The position numbers were made by a program, and so were the translations under genes. A stretch of 64,000 nucleotides of DNA, from NCBI GenBank assembly GCA_019359045.1, contig JAHHIA010000003.1, positions 310,001 to 374,000 on the forward strand, in the 5' to 3' direction. Below are positions 56,120-64,000 of this stretch, piece by piece (position 1 is the first letter of the stretch; every line of letters starts with the position of its first letter). Below the pieces are notes generated by a model. That model saw only the letters and a list, made by a program, of their open reading frames with translations, did no database searches and was not told the DNA's origin. Origin of the DNA: Scytolyngbya sp. HA4215-MV1 (GTDB lineage: Bacteria > Cyanobacteriota > Cyanobacteriia > Leptolyngbyales > Leptolyngbyaceae).

Positions 56120-56349
56120 GAAGAATGAGAGTTTAGGAGGAATGAAATTGATCGCTGGAAACGCCCTAGGAGGTTCTACACCTATCTTAAGGAGTTCACT
56201 GATTTTATCAAGGTTAGATTATCTCTATCGCTCGCTTATCTTTGATCAATTGCCCAGATCCGTCAACTCAATGCACTTATCTTAATACGTCAACCGGATG
56301 GAAGTTTTTGGTAAAAATTAAAGAATTCGGATGCATTTATGAAGTCTGT

Positions 56350-56412
56350 GTGTACACTAGGGGGCATTCCTATCAGGTGACCTGACGTGAGATCAAAGAC
56401 TGGGTGACCTGA
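56350..56412 (+). promoter_or_regulatory. Direct repeat and palindrome upstream of the sigma-like gene
   Basis: GGTGACCTGA occurs twice (56376-56385 and 56403-56412, 27 bases start to start), and the first copy lies in an odd palindrome TCAGGTGACCTGA (56373-56385). A further palindrome, GTGTACAC, is at 56350-56357. The block ends 37 bases before the GTG at 56450, a good place for an operator or for promoter elements read by an alternative sigma factor. Confidence 0.5.
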
Positions 56413-56449
56413 AGGTGTGGTTGAAAGTCGAGCCATTGGTTGAATAACC

Positions 56450-57115
56450 GTGCAAATTCCTCAATTTCCTGAAAGCAATCATCCGATCGTCAAAGCGCTC
56501 TTTCACTACAGCGATCAAGATCTCTTGACCCTATTTCAGCGCCACCCCGATAGCGGACAGTACTTCACCGCGATGTTCTGCCGCTATAGCCCTATGATTT
56601 ACACACTGATTCGCCATTCGGCACGATCGCCCGTCCAGGCAGATTATCTATTTGCCAACACCTGGCGGCACATTTTTCATGAATTGGGAGGGTTGGATCT
56701 GCGCCAATCGGTGGCTGAGGGGATGAACCTGCAAAGCTGGCTGATCAACGTCACTGCGATTTGCATTAATCGGGCAGATTTACCCCCGGTTGAGTCGATT
56801 CATTACTCGCTTCAAGCATCGCCGCCGCCGCTCTGGTGCTATCTGGAGCGAGCCTTGGATCAACTGCCTCCAGCTCTGCGACTCATGATTTTGATGGCTC
56901 AAACATTTCGTTGGAGCGAAACTCGCATTGCCGCTTATTTGCAGGCAGAAGGGGAAGTGATTTCACCTGCCGAAGTGAGATCGCAACTCCAAGAAGGATA
57001 CCAACTTTTGGAAGCTGCGCTGCCGGAAGATATCCGCACGATTTATCTCGATCATGCTCAGATGCCACCCGGTTTTGGTCGCAGTGAGCTGGTTCAGGAA
57101 GCCGGAATTGAATAA
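56450..57115 (+). CDS. ECF-like sigma-70 family protein (221 aa)
   Basis: A soluble helical protein that looks like a diverged sigma-70. A region-2-like part reads FTAMFCRYSPMIYTLIRHSA and ADYLFANTWRHIFHELGGLD. A region-4-like part reads ALDQLPPALRLMILMAQTFR, then WSETRIAAYL. The canonical -10 recognition residues are weak, so it may act as a regulator rather than a true sigma factor. Start GTG 56450. Its stop is followed directly by the GTG of the TPR gene, so the two are translated together, as ECF sigma factors often are with a regulator. Confidence 0.7.
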   Translation: MQIPQFPESNHPIVKALFHYSDQDLLTLFQRHPDSGQYFTAMFCRYSPMIYTLIRHSARSPVQADYLFANTWRHIFHELGGLDLRQSVAEGMNLQSWLINVTAICINRADLPPVESIHYSLQASPPPLWCYLERALDQLPPALRLMILMAQTFRWSETRIAAYLQAEGEVISPAEVRSQLQEGYQLLEAALPEDIRTIYLDHAQMPPGFGRSELVQEAGIE

Positions 57116-58180
57116 GTGAAATTTATGAGATACGCCGGACCGAGTATTGGCATGATGGCAATCACCTCTTTACTGGGGCTGCCTGTTGGGTTGGCACAGT
57201 CTCCTCCCAATGCCGAAACAACTCCTCCTACCCTGAACCAACAATTTAATTCGCTCTCCGTCGATCGTAAAGCAGCGAGAGACGCTGCCGATCGACTAAC
57301 TCTTCTGGGAGAGCAAAAAGCCCGTGAGCAACAATATCGGGAAGCGGTGACTGCCTGGTTACAAGCGCTGGATATTTACCGAGAAATTGGGGACTCTCCA
57401 GCCCAAGAGCAAGTTTACGAATATTTGGGTTTTACCTATGCGACCCTGGCACGCTACGACGTTGCTGAGGATGCTTTCCGCCGACAGTTAGCGATCGCGC
57501 GCTATAACCAGAGTTTTCAAGGGCAGATTTATGGACTCAACAACCTCGGTAACTTGCTGTTGAAACGCGGCAATCCTACTGCAGCGCAGGCAGTATTTGA
57601 AGAAGCACTCACCATCGCCAAAAATATCGAAAGTCAGGAAGGTCAGGGATTATCGCTCAGTAATTTAGGACAAGTCTCTGCAGCGAGAGGCGATAACGAC
57701 CAGGCGATCGCGCAATATGAAGCTGCTTTGACCTTCTTTCGGCGTGCTGGGGGTGAAACAAAACAAATCAGCACCTACAATAATTTGGGCAATGCCTATC
57801 ACCAAATGCAGCGATATCCGGCTGCAGTGACCTCTTATCGGTTTGCCCTTCGTTTGGCAAAAGACCACCGCGATCTCCCCAATCAATTTCAGGCACTTGC
57901 AGGCTTGGCAACGAGCTATACCGCCTTAGGTCTGTATTCAGATGCCTTGAGCTTTGTCAATCAGTGGTTAGCCCTGGCTGAATCTCAAGAGGATCTGCGC
58001 CAGCAACTCATGGCTCAACGATCGCTGGCCCAACTCTATTATCAAGCAGCGGATTATGCCTCTGCCCAAACTGCCTATCAACAAGCGATCTCAACTGCTC
58101 GCCTGCTCAACGATGAGCGAGCAGAGACCTTTCTGATTAATCAACTTGCCAGCTTGAAACTAGAAATTTTGTCCCGCTGA
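57116..58180 (+). CDS. Exported tetratricopeptide-repeat protein (354 aa)
   Basis: An N-terminal signal peptide or anchor (MRYAGPSIGMMAITSLLGLP, then VGLAQS), then six to seven TPR units, for example YREAVTAWLQALDIYREIGD, YGLNNLGNLLLKRGNPTAAQ, AIAQYEAALTFFRRAGG and ASAQTAYQQAISTARLLND. TPR arrays bind partner proteins; here probably in the periplasm. The first possible start is the GTG at 57116, with ATG 57125 three codons later. Coupled with the ECF-like gene. Confidence 0.88.
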   Translation: MKFMRYAGPSIGMMAITSLLGLPVGLAQSPPNAETTPPTLNQQFNSLSVDRKAARDAADRLTLLGEQKAREQQYREAVTAWLQALDIYREIGDSPAQEQVYEYLGFTYATLARYDVAEDAFRRQLAIARYNQSFQGQIYGLNNLGNLLLKRGNPTAAQAVFEEALTIAKNIESQEGQGLSLSNLGQVSAARGDNDQAIAQYEAALTFFRRAGGETKQISTYNNLGNAYHQMQRYPAAVTSYRFALRLAKDHRDLPNQFQALAGLATSYTALGLYSDALSFVNQWLALAESQEDLRQQLMAQRSLAQLYYQAADYASAQTAYQQAISTARLLNDERAETFLINQLASLKLEILSR

Positions 58181-58316
58181 ATATCAATGGCTAGGGATTC
58201 GGTTGATAAAACTTTAGATGCCAAAATTCAGCCCGTTTGAGAGATTTTCCGCAGAATACAATACAGCGTCTTTTCTCAGGCGCTCAAGTCAGGATCTCAA
58301 GTCCATGTTTGACCAT

Positions 58317-58904
58317 CTATTCTGTAAAAAACAGGCCTGTTTTATGGATCACTAAGGCATGGCGGTTGGCATTCATGTCCTGGGTTTCAATCAACCTCAC
58401 CTCCAGAACGTTAGACTCTGCTGATGTTTGAGAATAGATTCGGATAAATCTTTTTTCTTTTGGATAAAAAGTAAGGGTTGTTGGTAGGGACGAGACTTCC
58501 AGATTAACTGTTGCTTTGGGTAGCAATCCTTGGGACTGAGACTCTCCCAAGACGCCATATTGGACTTCTACCGAAGCCGTATTCACAACCTTGATTTTCA
58601 CCTTGCCTTCGACGGGTTGCACGCGGAATGGAGTAGCGTTGGCTGGGAAGATGGGGGGCACAGGTTCCTCGATCGCAGGCGATGAGCCAGGTGGCAAGGG
58701 AGTTGCCGAATTTTGCGCCAGTTGAGCAAGTTTTTGCCATGGCAGGGCGCGATCGTTTACCGTTTGCTGAGATGACACTGGGCGCGCATCGCTCAGCACC
58801 ACTATCAAGCCCAACAGCGCAAGCGTTGACCAAGCAGTAAAGGGACGATCGGCAATTTGTCTAAAGAAAGCCTGAGAAGAAAACGGCTGAGGGTGTGGAT
58901 GCAT
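58317..58904 (-). CDS. Exported or anchored hypothetical protein (195 aa)
   Basis: A hydrophobic N-terminal segment (WSTLALLGLIVVLSDARPVS), a Pro/Ser linker (TPLPPGSSPAIEEPVPPIFP) and a strand-rich domain (KVKIKVVNTASVEVQYGVLG; LEVSSLPTTLTFYPKEKRFI). No family recognised; the domain looks Ig-like. It converges on the TPR gene, and the FHA-kinase gene lies 80 bp upstream on the same strand. It ends in a region with the palindrome AAAACAGGCCTGTTTT (58328-58343), inside its last codons. Confidence 0.7.
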   Translation of the reverse strand: MHPHPQPFSSQAFFRQIADRPFTAWSTLALLGLIVVLSDARPVSSQQTVNDRALPWQKLAQLAQNSATPLPPGSSPAIEEPVPPIFPANATPFRVQPVEGKVKIKVVNTASVEVQYGVLGESQSQGLLPKATVNLEVSSLPTTLTFYPKEKRFIRIYSQTSAESNVLEVRLIETQDMNANRHALVIHKTGLFFTE

Positions 58905-58984
58905 CAGTGACTTTTTTCCAATACAACTTTCCCCTAAGATACCGATTTCGCTACTTTTGTGCCCACCTTGCCTCAGAAAATCGA

Positions 58985-60385
58985 TTACCGCAATTGGCTC
59001 AGTGTCTCTGCCAGAGATGCTGCACTTGGATAACGCTCTTCGGGTTTGGGGTTGGTCAATGTTCTGATGATATTGACCATTTCGGGCGAGAGACCCGGCA
59101 CATATTCAGCATAAAGTCGGAACCCTTGCTCGCGATGTCCATAAAAAGTAATCGGTTCTTGTCCGGTTAACAGATAAACCAGCGTTGCACCCAGAGAATA
59201 TAGATCTGAAGCAGGGGTTGCATGTCCTTCCTGCTGTTCAGGAGCGGTATACCCGGTAGAACCAATCTGAGTCCCTGATTCCAGGGCTAGAACTTTGACT
59301 GCACCAAAATCCACCACTACGATCTCATGAGAATGGCGAGGAATCGAGCGTTGGATCAAATTATCTGGCTTGATGTCCCGATGCAAAATGGGGTGCGACT
59401 GAGTATGGAGATAATCCAAAATTTCACACACTTCCAGACCCCAAGCGATCGCCTGAGACTGAGAAATAGCTCCTTGCTGGGCGATATATTGCCCTAGTGT
59501 TTGACCATACACCATCTCCATCACTAGATAAGGCTGACTATCGATGGTGAAAAAATCTAGCAAATGGGGAATTCCAGGGTGATTCAACTGTTGGAGTGTC
59601 TTTGCTTCGCGCTCAAACAATTCCAATGCTTTTGCATGGGTGACCCAGTCTGGGTTCAGGGTTTTCAAAACAACAGACTGCCCTGCTCGCCATGCCAGGT
59701 AGGTGATTCCCATACCACCTTGACCCAGCATTTTAACTATCTTATAAGCTCCGATCGACTCAGATATCCACAACGGTTGCCCACAGTCAATACAAAACAA
59801 CATCTCTGGATTGGCACGGGGATGAAGACAAGGCGTTGCAACCGATTCAAGTTCTAAGGGAACATCTCCCACCGCAGACGTATCGGGTACGTCGATGTTA
59901 GTTTTTGGTTGCTCAACGGTCACTGCCGCAACCTCTTCGGATAACTCCAAATGAGGAGGCACTGGGAGCAGTCCGGATGCTTGCCCAGTCTCTAGTGAAT
60001 TGGATGACTCCGGCAGTTTTTTCTTACGACGTTGAGAAATGGTTTCCTCACCCGATAACTTGGGGGGGGGGTCGGGTGAACTCGTTTCGTCAACACTGAT
60101 TTGGATATTGGGACCTGATCGTGCCAAACGAATCGTGACCCCATCCAACAAAGGGACTTGAGTAATCCGTTTACCCTCTAGATAGGTGCCATTCGCACCC
60201 AAATTCACGATTTCCCATTGCCCCGCAGTGCATCGCAGCTCTACATGATGCCTTGATACAACTGCGCTGTAGAGAATGACATGATTATCGGTTGAGCGAC
60301 CAATCCGAACAACAGATTCGTGCTCAAAGGTCCAGCTTTGAACGGGAGTTGATTGCAGTGGGTGGAGAAGAGTGAGCGTAATCAC
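58985..60385 (-). CDS. FHA-domain serine/threonine protein kinase (466 aa)
   Basis: Domains in order: an FHA phosphopeptide-binding domain at about 25-95 (VVRIGRSTDNHVI; SRHHVEL; NGTYLEGKRI); a linker of about 90 residues; a small cysteine site C-x-H-x9-C-x2-C (Cys186, His188, Cys198, Cys201); and a protein kinase domain from about 214. The kinase has the Gly loop GQGGMG (221-226), Lys241, HRD 335-337 (LHRDIKPDNLI), DFG 359-361 and an APEQ motif, all intact, so it should be active. No transmembrane helix. Upstream on the same strand is a second FHA protein, a likely partner or substrate. Confidence 0.93.
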   Translation of the reverse strand: MITLTLLHPLQSTPVQSWTFEHESVVRIGRSTDNHVILYSAVVSRHHVELRCTAGQWEIVNLGANGTYLEGKRITQVPLLDGVTIRLARSGPNIQISVDETSSPDPPPKLSGEETISQRRKKKLPESSNSLETGQASGLLPVPPHLELSEEVAAVTVEQPKTNIDVPDTSAVGDVPLELESVATPCLHPRANPEMLFCIDCGQPLWISESIGAYKIVKMLGQGGMGITYLAWRAGQSVVLKTLNPDWVTHAKALELFEREAKTLQQLNHPGIPHLLDFFTIDSQPYLVMEMVYGQTLGQYIAQQGAISQSQAIAWGLEVCEILDYLHTQSHPILHRDIKPDNLIQRSIPRHSHEIVVVDFGAVKVLALESGTQIGSTGYTAPEQQEGHATPASDLYSLGATLVYLLTGQEPITFYGHREQGFRLYAEYVPGLSPEMVNIIRTLTNPKPEERYPSAASLAETLSQLR

Positions 60386-60837
60386 ACTGGCGGAATCAAG
60401 CCTGACTAAAGGGCTGAAGAGACAAAAACATGAAAAGCCTAAAACGTTTCCAGCAATGCTCCTAAAATGCCTTCAGGATTTAATTTTGATACATTCTAGT
60501 TGTATTGGCACCGGAGTCAGCACATCTTTCTTGGAAATCAAAATAACTGCAAAATACCCTCATGCTTTTTTGAGTTTGTTGAGATGAGGAGATTTCTAGC
60601 AAACAAATTACCCGCTAGCTTAGACTCTGCTCAGCCAGCTTTTGCCCTGAGAGAAGTCTAAAGGCAATGGCAGAGGGTAAAATCTTCTCTGGAAATCTCC
60701 TGAGCAACTTTTCATCGATTCTACGAATTTTTTTGCGAACCGTCGAATTCAAAAAATGACAAGCAATGCAAATCAATACACTTTGAAATTATAGATTGGA
60801 CACTCTTTAAATTGGCTGACAAAGGATGTCAGAAAAC
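60386..60837. other. Gene-free stretch between the two FHA genes
   Basis: About 450 A/T-rich bases. A plus-strand frame at 60372-60587 is open, but it overlaps the kinase start and looks non-coding. No hairpin or repeat stood out. It should hold the kinase gene's promoter. Confidence 0.45.
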
Positions 60838-61599
60838 TTACGAAATTTGGAAGAGAAAGGTTACTCGATCTCCCTTACCCAATGCAATTCGATCGCCGGA
60901 TCTTAAACGGTGACGGTTTCCCAGAGGGAGCGGTGTGTTGTTAATGTATGTGCCATTAGAACTTCCAACATCTTCGATATAGTAAGCATCTCCCTCTAAG
61001 CGGATATCCGCATGGATACGCGAAACAATTTCAGCATCGGGAAAGCCAGATAAATCAATATCGGGTGGAATGCGATCATTTTGCTTACCCAGGTGAATCA
61101 CCGTCAGGTTCTGTGGCAATTCCAAGGATGTGTTGGTTTGCACATGCAAAAGATGAGCAGATTGCTGCTGCAATTGGGTCTTGGGTCCACTACTTTCAGG
61201 TACCAAGACTGGGTGCATCTCTGGTGATGGCATCACAGGGGGTGATGGTGGCGGTAGTGGCGGCAATTCCGCAGATGCCGGGACTGGCAGATTTTCTTCA
61301 TCTGGGAAAGAGGCCCCAACTAAAGGTTCAGGTGTTATCAATGGGTCAATTTGGATTAAGTCGGGTGTGCCTTGCAGAGGTGGCGAAGTTGCCATCGCAA
61401 TCTCTGCCTCTGGAGGAGCAGCACTGGCAACTTCACCTTTTTGCACATTAAAGCCACACTGCCCACAAAAGTTGGCATCTGCCTGAGCAGACGCACCGCA
61501 ATTGGGACAGTTAATCATAGCGGGGAGGGGCGTGTAGCAAGCTTCACACTGTACTGCGCCATCGGGATTGGGATGATTGCAATTTGGGCAAACCACCAT
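60838..61599 (-). CDS. Double zinc-ribbon FHA-domain protein (253 aa)
   Basis: Two N-terminal zinc ribbons: Cys4/7/18/21 (VVCPNCNHP; QCEACYTPL) and Cys31/34/45/48 (INCPNCGAS; NFCGQCGFNV). A Pro/Glu-rich linker of about 110 residues follows, then a C-terminal FHA domain from about 165 (VIHLGKQNDRIPPDIDLSGF; IVSRIHADIRLEG; DVGSSNGTYIN). The FHA core residues (S-R-x-H and S-x-N-G) are intact, so phosphothreonine binding is expected. With the FHA kinase downstream it suggests a local phosphorylation module. Confidence 0.9.
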   Translation of the reverse strand: MVVCPNCNHPNPDGAVQCEACYTPLPAMINCPNCGASAQADANFCGQCGFNVQKGEVASAAPPEAEIAMATSPPLQGTPDLIQIDPLITPEPLVGASFPDEENLPVPASAELPPLPPPSPPVMPSPEMHPVLVPESSGPKTQLQQQSAHLLHVQTNTSLELPQNLTVIHLGKQNDRIPPDIDLSGFPDAEIVSRIHADIRLEGDAYYIEDVGSSNGTYINNTPLPLGNRHRLRSGDRIALGKGDRVTFLFQIS

Positions 61600-61775
61600 A
61601 AGGCTTTGCTTCCGTAATTTTCAGCAAATCTTTAACAGAACCAGGATCAAGACAGAACTTGACAAAATTTGATCTTAAAGCAAGCCAATTAAAAATTGGT
61701 ACCCCAGACTCTTAAATCCTAGTTCTCTCTAAAATCATATTTCGCCAGGGTATCGTTTGATTTCTCTGAACCTGC

Positions 61776-62519
61776 TTAAGCGCTGATCTCCACTATAGAA
61801 GGCTGTACCTGCTTGCCTGCAGATTGATCGAGCAACCACCACAATTCCTCCTGTGGCTGAATTAGCCGTGCAGGACAGTGATTTGCATCTCCGTTCTCAG
61901 CAAAAATTTCAGCCAGGGCAAGTTGTTTGCTGGCACCTGCAACCAAAAACACGACCGTTTTTGCCTGATTGATCAGGGGGGCAGTAAAGGTAATTCGAGG
62001 CTGCCCGTCTTTATTGCCTACAGTAATTAGGCGATCGTGAACTTTTAAAGCTTCTGTAAACGGAAACAGAGATGCAGTATGTCCATCATCGCCAATCCCT
62101 AACAGCACCAAATCAAGGGCTGGAAATTGCCCCGGCGGAATTTGAAAAAATGTCTGTAAGTGAGCTTCGTACTTTTGGGCTGCCAAAGCTGGATCCGCTT
62201 CATCGGTTGGCATTGGGTGCACATTGGTTTCAGGAAAACCGACCTGATCCAACCAGGCATGGCGAGCCATGCCCTGATTACTATCAGGATGATCGGGGGG
62301 CACATACCGCTCATCTCCCCAGAAAATATGAATTTTCTGCCAGGGCAAACCCTGAGTTACGATAGCTTCGTACAGAGGTTTAGGAGTGTTTCCCCCTGCC
62401 AAGGCAACAGTGAAGACTCCCCGTTCAGCGATCGCTGCTTGGGCTTTCTCTAAAAAGATGTCCAATGATTTTTGAATCAGGGCGGTCTTGTCTATTAAGA
62501 CTTCGACTATTTTTTTCAT
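61776..62519 (-). CDS. pgl: 6-phosphogluconolactonase
   Basis: A 247-aa enzyme of the oxidative pentose phosphate pathway hydrolysing 6-phosphogluconolactone to 6-phosphogluconate. Signatures: TVALAGGNTPKPLYEAIV, IHIFWGDERYVPPDHPDSNQ, PMPTDEADP and LVLLGIGDDGHTASLFP (phosphate and catalytic region), with VVFLVAGASKQLAL near the end. Length is typical. It stands alone on the minus strand. Confidence 0.95.
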   Translation of the reverse strand: MKKIVEVLIDKTALIQKSLDIFLEKAQAAIAERGVFTVALAGGNTPKPLYEAIVTQGLPWQKIHIFWGDERYVPPDHPDSNQGMARHAWLDQVGFPETNVHPMPTDEADPALAAQKYEAHLQTFFQIPPGQFPALDLVLLGIGDDGHTASLFPFTEALKVHDRLITVGNKDGQPRITFTAPLINQAKTVVFLVAGASKQLALAEIFAENGDANHCPARLIQPQEELWWLLDQSAGKQVQPSIVEISA

Positions 62520-62779
62520 AGATTCCCCGGAGTAAAGAGGGCTAACAGTTAGAATACTGACATCTTGCGATTTTGTTCACGTTTGTTGTAACAGATTCAA
62601 TGATTCAGCTTTTAATTTTACTGAGCGCTTAGAATTCTGGGTGTATATGGATTTTTGAGCCTGGTTATTGATGTCCTCAGCCACGATCCGAAAACGTATC
62701 TGGCTCGCTGCATTGCGCCAGTTCATCTCTAGAATTTTGCGAACCACTCCATATTCCTCATTCGATTTGTTAAGTACTG

Positions 62780-63589
62780 ATGAAAGCATCTGATAATCGA
62801 CAACTGTCTTCCTTTACGTCTCTAATCTTGATTCTGATTGGGGTCTTGATGGCTCTGGCGTTTCTGGTAGATTGCTTCACGCTCATTGTTCCTTCTGATC
62901 AACCGAGCCAGTTGGGCAGTCTCGATGGGGTTCGCTGGCAATTAAATTTGGTCAACCAAATCGTAGATCGAGGGGTTGTGCCCCTTGTGGGACTCGTTTT
63001 GGTGGTGCTCGGTATTTGGGTAGACAGTTTGTTTGGCATTGCTGCCAAGTCAAAACTTCGGCAGAATCTGGGGTTGGCTGCCTTTATTTTGTCCAGTTTT
63101 TTGGGGTTGCTTTTTTTGTTGATGGTACCGATTCACGTCAATAATTCCTACCGAGCTTATGGTTTGACGATGACTCAGGTACAGCAACAAGCCACCCAGT
63201 TGGAAGGTCAGTTAGGTCAGCGTCTACAGTCAGAAGTCGAGCTCATTAGTCAACTGAGTAAAGATGATCAGAAACTGCAACAGGCGCTTGCGAGTGGTCA
63301 ACTTGCTCCCCCTCTGGCTCAAGCCTTGCAACAAGGAAAAAATAATCCAAAGGCGCTGCAAGATTTTATTGATAAACGATCGGTCGAAGTTAAAAACAAG
63401 ATTCAGACCGAAGTACGCACTCAGCAACAGCAGGCTGAGCAAAAAGCGAGTGTGGAGTATTTTAGAACAGGTGTCCGAATCAGCTTGACCAGTCTCTTGT
63501 TAGCGATCGGTTATGTCACGATCGGTTGGACGGGTCTCAAAAACTTGGGGGTGCAGAGAACAGAACGTCGTAAAACTCCCGCTCGATAG
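62780..63589 (+). CDS. HpsJ-family membrane protein
   Basis: A 269-aa protein with helices near 12-34 (LILILIGVLMALAFLVDC), 62-82 (VPLVGLVLVVLGIWVDSL) and 96-120 (LGLAAFILSSFLGLLFLLMV), a long Gln-rich coiled coil at about 135-225 (MTQVQQQATQLEGQLGQRLQ) and a last helix near 232-252. This is the layout of the HpsJ family linked to hormogonium polysaccharide and gliding in filamentous cyanobacteria. A glycosyltransferase gene follows 20 bases later, which agrees with an hps-like setting. Confidence 0.78.
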   Translation: MKASDNRQLSSFTSLILILIGVLMALAFLVDCFTLIVPSDQPSQLGSLDGVRWQLNLVNQIVDRGVVPLVGLVLVVLGIWVDSLFGIAAKSKLRQNLGLAAFILSSFLGLLFLLMVPIHVNNSYRAYGLTMTQVQQQATQLEGQLGQRLQSEVELISQLSKDDQKLQQALASGQLAPPLAQALQQGKNNPKALQDFIDKRSVEVKNKIQTEVRTQQQQAEQKASVEYFRTGVRISLTSLLLAIGYVTIGWTGLKNLGVQRTERRKTPAR

Positions 63590-63609
63590 CATCCCTAAGC
63601 AATTTCGGT

Positions 63610-64000
63610 ATGTTCTCAATTTACATTCTCACCTACAACGAGGAAGTTGAGATTGCTGCCTGTATTGAGTCAGCCCAACTTTCGGATGATGTCGTTGTGG
63701 TTGATTCATTCAGCAGCGATCGCACGGTTGAAATCGCCAGCCAGTATCCTGTACGGGTTGTGCAACATGCGTTTGAAAGCCACGGTCGTCAGCGCACCTG
63801 GATGCTCCAAGAAGTGCCGGTCAAGCATGATTGGGTTTACATCCTGGAAGCAGACGAGCGTATGACCCCTGCTTTGTTTCAGGAATGTTTAACAGCGATA
63901 CAGAGCGAGGAATATATCGGTTATTACGTGGCTGAGCGGGTTATGTTCATGGGGCGATGGATTCGCTTTAGCACGCAATATCCTCGCTATCAAATGCGGC
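63610..64000 (+). CDS. Glycosyltransferase family 2, N-terminal part (cut by window end)
   Basis: The first ~130 residues of a GT-A glycosyltransferase: MFSIYILTYNEEVEIAACIE, then SDDVVVVDSFSSDRTVEIA and the acidic metal-binding motif in VYILEADERM. The arrangement fits the waaE/KdtX-like GT2 group. It starts 20 bases after the HpsJ-family gene and is probably in its operon. The 3' end is outside the window. Confidence 0.88.
   Translation, partial: MFSIYILTYNEEVEIAACIESAQLSDDVVVVDSFSSDRTVEIASQYPVRVVQHAFESHGRQRTWMLQEVPVKHDWVYILEADERMTPALFQECLTAIQSEEYIGYYVAERVMFMGRWIRFSTQYPRYQMR

Noticed and set aside
58328-58343. Perfect palindrome AAAACAGGCCTGTTTT
   Set aside because: It lies within the last codons of the 58317 gene, near the convergent TPR gene, and has no loop; it is probably incidental or a weak 3'-end element.
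60372-60587. Plus-strand frame between the FHA genes
   Set aside because: Antisense to the kinase start at its 5' end, no ribosome-binding site, no family resemblance.
62577-62789. Minus-strand 70-codon frame between pgl and the HpsJ-family gene
   Set aside because: Overlaps the start of the HpsJ-family gene, composition is unremarkable and no start signal is visible.
1-64000. tRNA, rRNA, CRISPR, insertion sequence or phage genes
   Set aside because: Gene-free stretches were read for cloverleaf arms and T-loop strings, regular short repeats with spacers, and transposase or integrase motifs; none was found.

Overview
The window is a cyanobacterial chromosome segment, most likely from a filamentous Leptolyngbya/Oscillatoria-type organism. 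The evidence is a ccmK3-ccmK4 carboxysome pair, clpC, glgA of the cyanobacterial type, a CcsA/Ycf5-type cytochrome c assembly protein, DUF3143, DUF3352, an HpsJ-family protein, and frequent HIP1 octamers (GCGATCGC). Genes lie on both strands in short runs. I see no rRNA, tRNA, CRISPR array, prophage or insertion sequence.

Region by region. (1) 1-4.8 kb: the end of pyrE, a small hypothetical, ppk1, an 836-bp gene-free stretch, and a group 2 sigma factor ending at a strong bidirectional terminator. (2) 4.8-12 kb, mostly minus strand: ccmK4/ccmK3, an HpxZ-like protein, an MMADHC-like protein with a GT4 glycosyltransferase, an MFS transporter with recO, and deoC. (3) 12-17.3 kb, plus strand: a twin-arginine Rieske protein, a membrane protein with a pilin-like tail, a YaaW-family protein with an O-antigen ligase-like protein, and a DnaJ-domain membrane protein overlapping a DUF3143 gene. 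(4) 17.3-20.8 kb, minus strand: uppS, cdaA (c-di-AMP synthase) and lysA, a wall-precursor and second-messenger group. (5) 20.9-26.7 kb: rimI, clpC, two small membrane proteins and aroC.

(6) 27.6-40.4 kb is the most distinctive part: about 12.8 kb holding only five plus-strand genes, all predicted to be exported. Three are DUF11-type Ig-like repeat proteins (810, 187 and 1270 aa). One is a DUF11 plus SdrD-B-like protein (529 aa). The fifth is a 1320-aa protein with N-terminal Ig-like domains and a large predicted outer-membrane beta-barrel. The 529-aa and 1320-aa genes overlap by four bases. I read this as a cell-surface fibre or adhesin locus with its own outer-membrane partner. No function is known to me, and this is the best candidate for an undescribed system.

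(7) 40.6-51.3 kb: a response-regulator/histidine-kinase hybrid, a lipoprotein with a conserved unknown protein, two DUF3352 paralogues flanking cofH (deazaflavin synthesis), ccsA and glgA. (8) 51.6-58.9 kb: a cupin, a large FG-GAP-type propeller protein, two VOC-fold proteins, an ECF-like sigma protein followed without a gap by a TPR protein, and a secreted hypothetical. (9) 59-64 kb: an FHA-serine/threonine kinase and a zinc-ribbon-FHA protein on the same strand, pgl, an HpsJ-family protein and the start of a family 2 glycosyltransferase cut by the window end.

All product calls come from reading the sequence and from memory of protein families; no database search was run. Residue numbers are hand counts.
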